A DNA stretch of 64,000 bases from Methanobacteriota archaeon (GTDB taxonomy: Archaea > Methanobacteriota > Methanobacteria > Methanobacteriales > Methanobacteriaceae), in the NCBI GenBank assembly GCA_023440975.1, contig JAEZRD010000067.1, positions 1 to 64,000 of the forward strand, given 5' to 3'. The translations under genes and the position numbers were made by a program. How positions within the stretch are numbered: the stretch's first letter is position 1; each line of letters begins with the position of its first letter. Shown piece after piece: positions 63,475 to 64,000 of this stretch. The notes beneath the pieces were generated by a model, which was given only the letters and a program-made list of their open reading frames with translations, did no database searches and had not been told where the DNA came from.

Positions 63475-63636
63475 TTAAACAGAGTATCTTAAAACGAAAC
63501 AGAAAATAGCTAATATAATAGTGATTACTACGATGGATTCTGGTGAAACCTTTGGTCCTACACTTTCATCATCAAAATATCTTACTAATCCTGCACCACT
63601 CATAGGCATACTCATTTTATCATCTTTTTTTGCCAT
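63475..63636 (-). CDS. protein translocase subunit Sec61 beta (SecG-type)
   Basis: 53 residues. The N-terminus MAKKDDKMSMPMSGAGLVRY is followed by FDDESVGPKVSPESIVVITI and one C-terminal membrane span ending FCFVLRYSV, the exact layout of archaeal Sec61 beta (SGAGLxRYF...GPKxxPExVV). It is the small tail-anchored subunit of the SecYE-beta translocon. AGGTG lies six bases before the ATG at 63636. Too short for routine ORF cut-offs but clear by motif. Confidence 0.92.
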   Translation of the reverse strand: MAKKDDKMSMPMSGAGLVRYFDDESVGPKVSPESIVVITIILAIFCFVLRYSV

Positions 63637-63803
63637 TAATAACACCTATAATAATAATACAAATTTTTTTGATTAGTTTTTTTATTTTAATAAATGATTT
63701 TAAAATAAATTTTAAAAATCATCTTTTCTAATTAATATTAATAATAATTTGTTACTTATCTTATTTAAACTATGAGTTAAAAAATAAAAACAAAATATAA
63801 AAA

Positions 63804-64000
63804 TTATTCCCCAATTGGGAATTTAATTGTATATTTTGTTCCATTATCCTTATCAATATTTAAATCTGCATTGATTTGACCAGCTAAACTATAAATTATA
63901 GTCATTCCTAAAGAACTAGCTGGACCAACATCTTCAGGCATTCCAATACCATCATCACCAATAACTAAAATAGCATAATCACCATCACGTTTTAAATCTA
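63804..64000 (-). CDS. sensor histidine kinase, C-terminal fragment (runs off the window)
   Basis: The visible 65 codons encode the end of an HATPase domain: DYAILVIGDDGIGMPEDV (N/G1 box), SSLGMTIIYSLAGQINADLNI (G2 region), and a final GTKYTIKFPIGE before the stop. This is the C-terminus of the PAS/HisKA_2-type sensor kinases common in Methanobacteriales. The input domain and the rest of the gene lie beyond base 64000, so the signal is unknown. Confidence 0.85.
   Translation of the reverse strand, partial: DLKRDGDYAILVIGDDGIGMPEDVGPASSLGMTIIYSLAGQINADLNIDKDNGTKYTIKFPIGE

Overview
The window is archaeal and most likely from a Methanobacteriales methanogen of the Methanobrevibacter type. It is very AT-rich. 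It carries the tungsten/molybdenum formylmethanofuran dehydrogenase genes, an F420-type formate dehydrogenase with its formate channel, TBP, PolD large subunit (DP2), FEN-1, class I LysRS, Sec61 beta, the nitrogen repressor NrpR, coenzyme B and methanopterin biosynthesis genes, and large adhesin-like beta-helix proteins typical of gut Methanobrevibacter. The species cannot be fixed from sequence reading alone.

Layout. 0.2-9.7 kb is housekeeping: a small zinc-ribbon protein, tbp with a phosphoserine phosphatase-like gene, a CYTH protein, an aksA-hacA-chorismate lyase-fen run, a DUF2119-like protein and S-adenosyl/S-inosylhomocysteine hydrolase. An intron-containing elongator tRNA-Met sits at 9960. 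10.2-16.4 kb holds an aldo/keto reductase-ferredoxin, a ThiF/MoeB-like E1 protein, and the nitrogen module glnA-nrpR, where glnA has two tandem NrpR operators. 16.6-19.4 kb is a modABC molybdate/tungstate transporter. 20.3-26.7 kb is the fwd operon on the minus strand, headed by a helix-turn-helix/ferredoxin fusion protein. 27.0-28.7 kb is moaA-mobB, and 28.9-33.2 kb is fdhCAB. 33.5-44.1 kb is a cell-surface region: an ExbB/TolQ-DUF2149-membrane protein cassette and three adhesin-like proteins. 44.3-50.7 kb returns to Mo/W biology: a FecCD-type ABC transporter in an apparent operon with fwdE, a divergent fdhD, and a ModE-type regulator fused to a binding-protein-like domain. The remainder holds a PfkB kinase, thiC, lysS, a yeast-type cytosine deaminase, a coiled-coil protein, nrdD, an unusually A-rich 740-bp gap, polC (DP2), Sec61 beta and the 3' end of a sensor histidine kinase gene.

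Main theme. About half of the window serves the entry of C1 units into methanogenesis. It encodes metal uptake (modABC and perhaps the FecCD system), cofactor synthesis (MoaA, MobB, perhaps the MoeB-like protein), cofactor sulfuration (FdhD), and the two Mo/W enzymes (Fwd and Fdh). Two palindrome families not explained by the genes tie these loci together. TGTGTA(A/G)-N3-(T/C)TACACA occurs before modA and in the control region of the HTH-ferredoxin/fwd operon. TATAAC-N4-GTTATA occurs before the MoeB-like gene, in the fdhD/FecCD divergent region and before one adhesin. With the HTH-ferredoxin protein and the ModE-type protein as candidate regulators, this looks like a Mo/W (and possibly redox) regulon and is the most interesting part of the window.

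A recurrent annotation point: many ribosome-binding sites here read GGTGA or AGTGA, so the longest open frame often starts at the GTG inside the binding site. I moved such starts to the next in-frame ATG or TTG where the spacing supported it.
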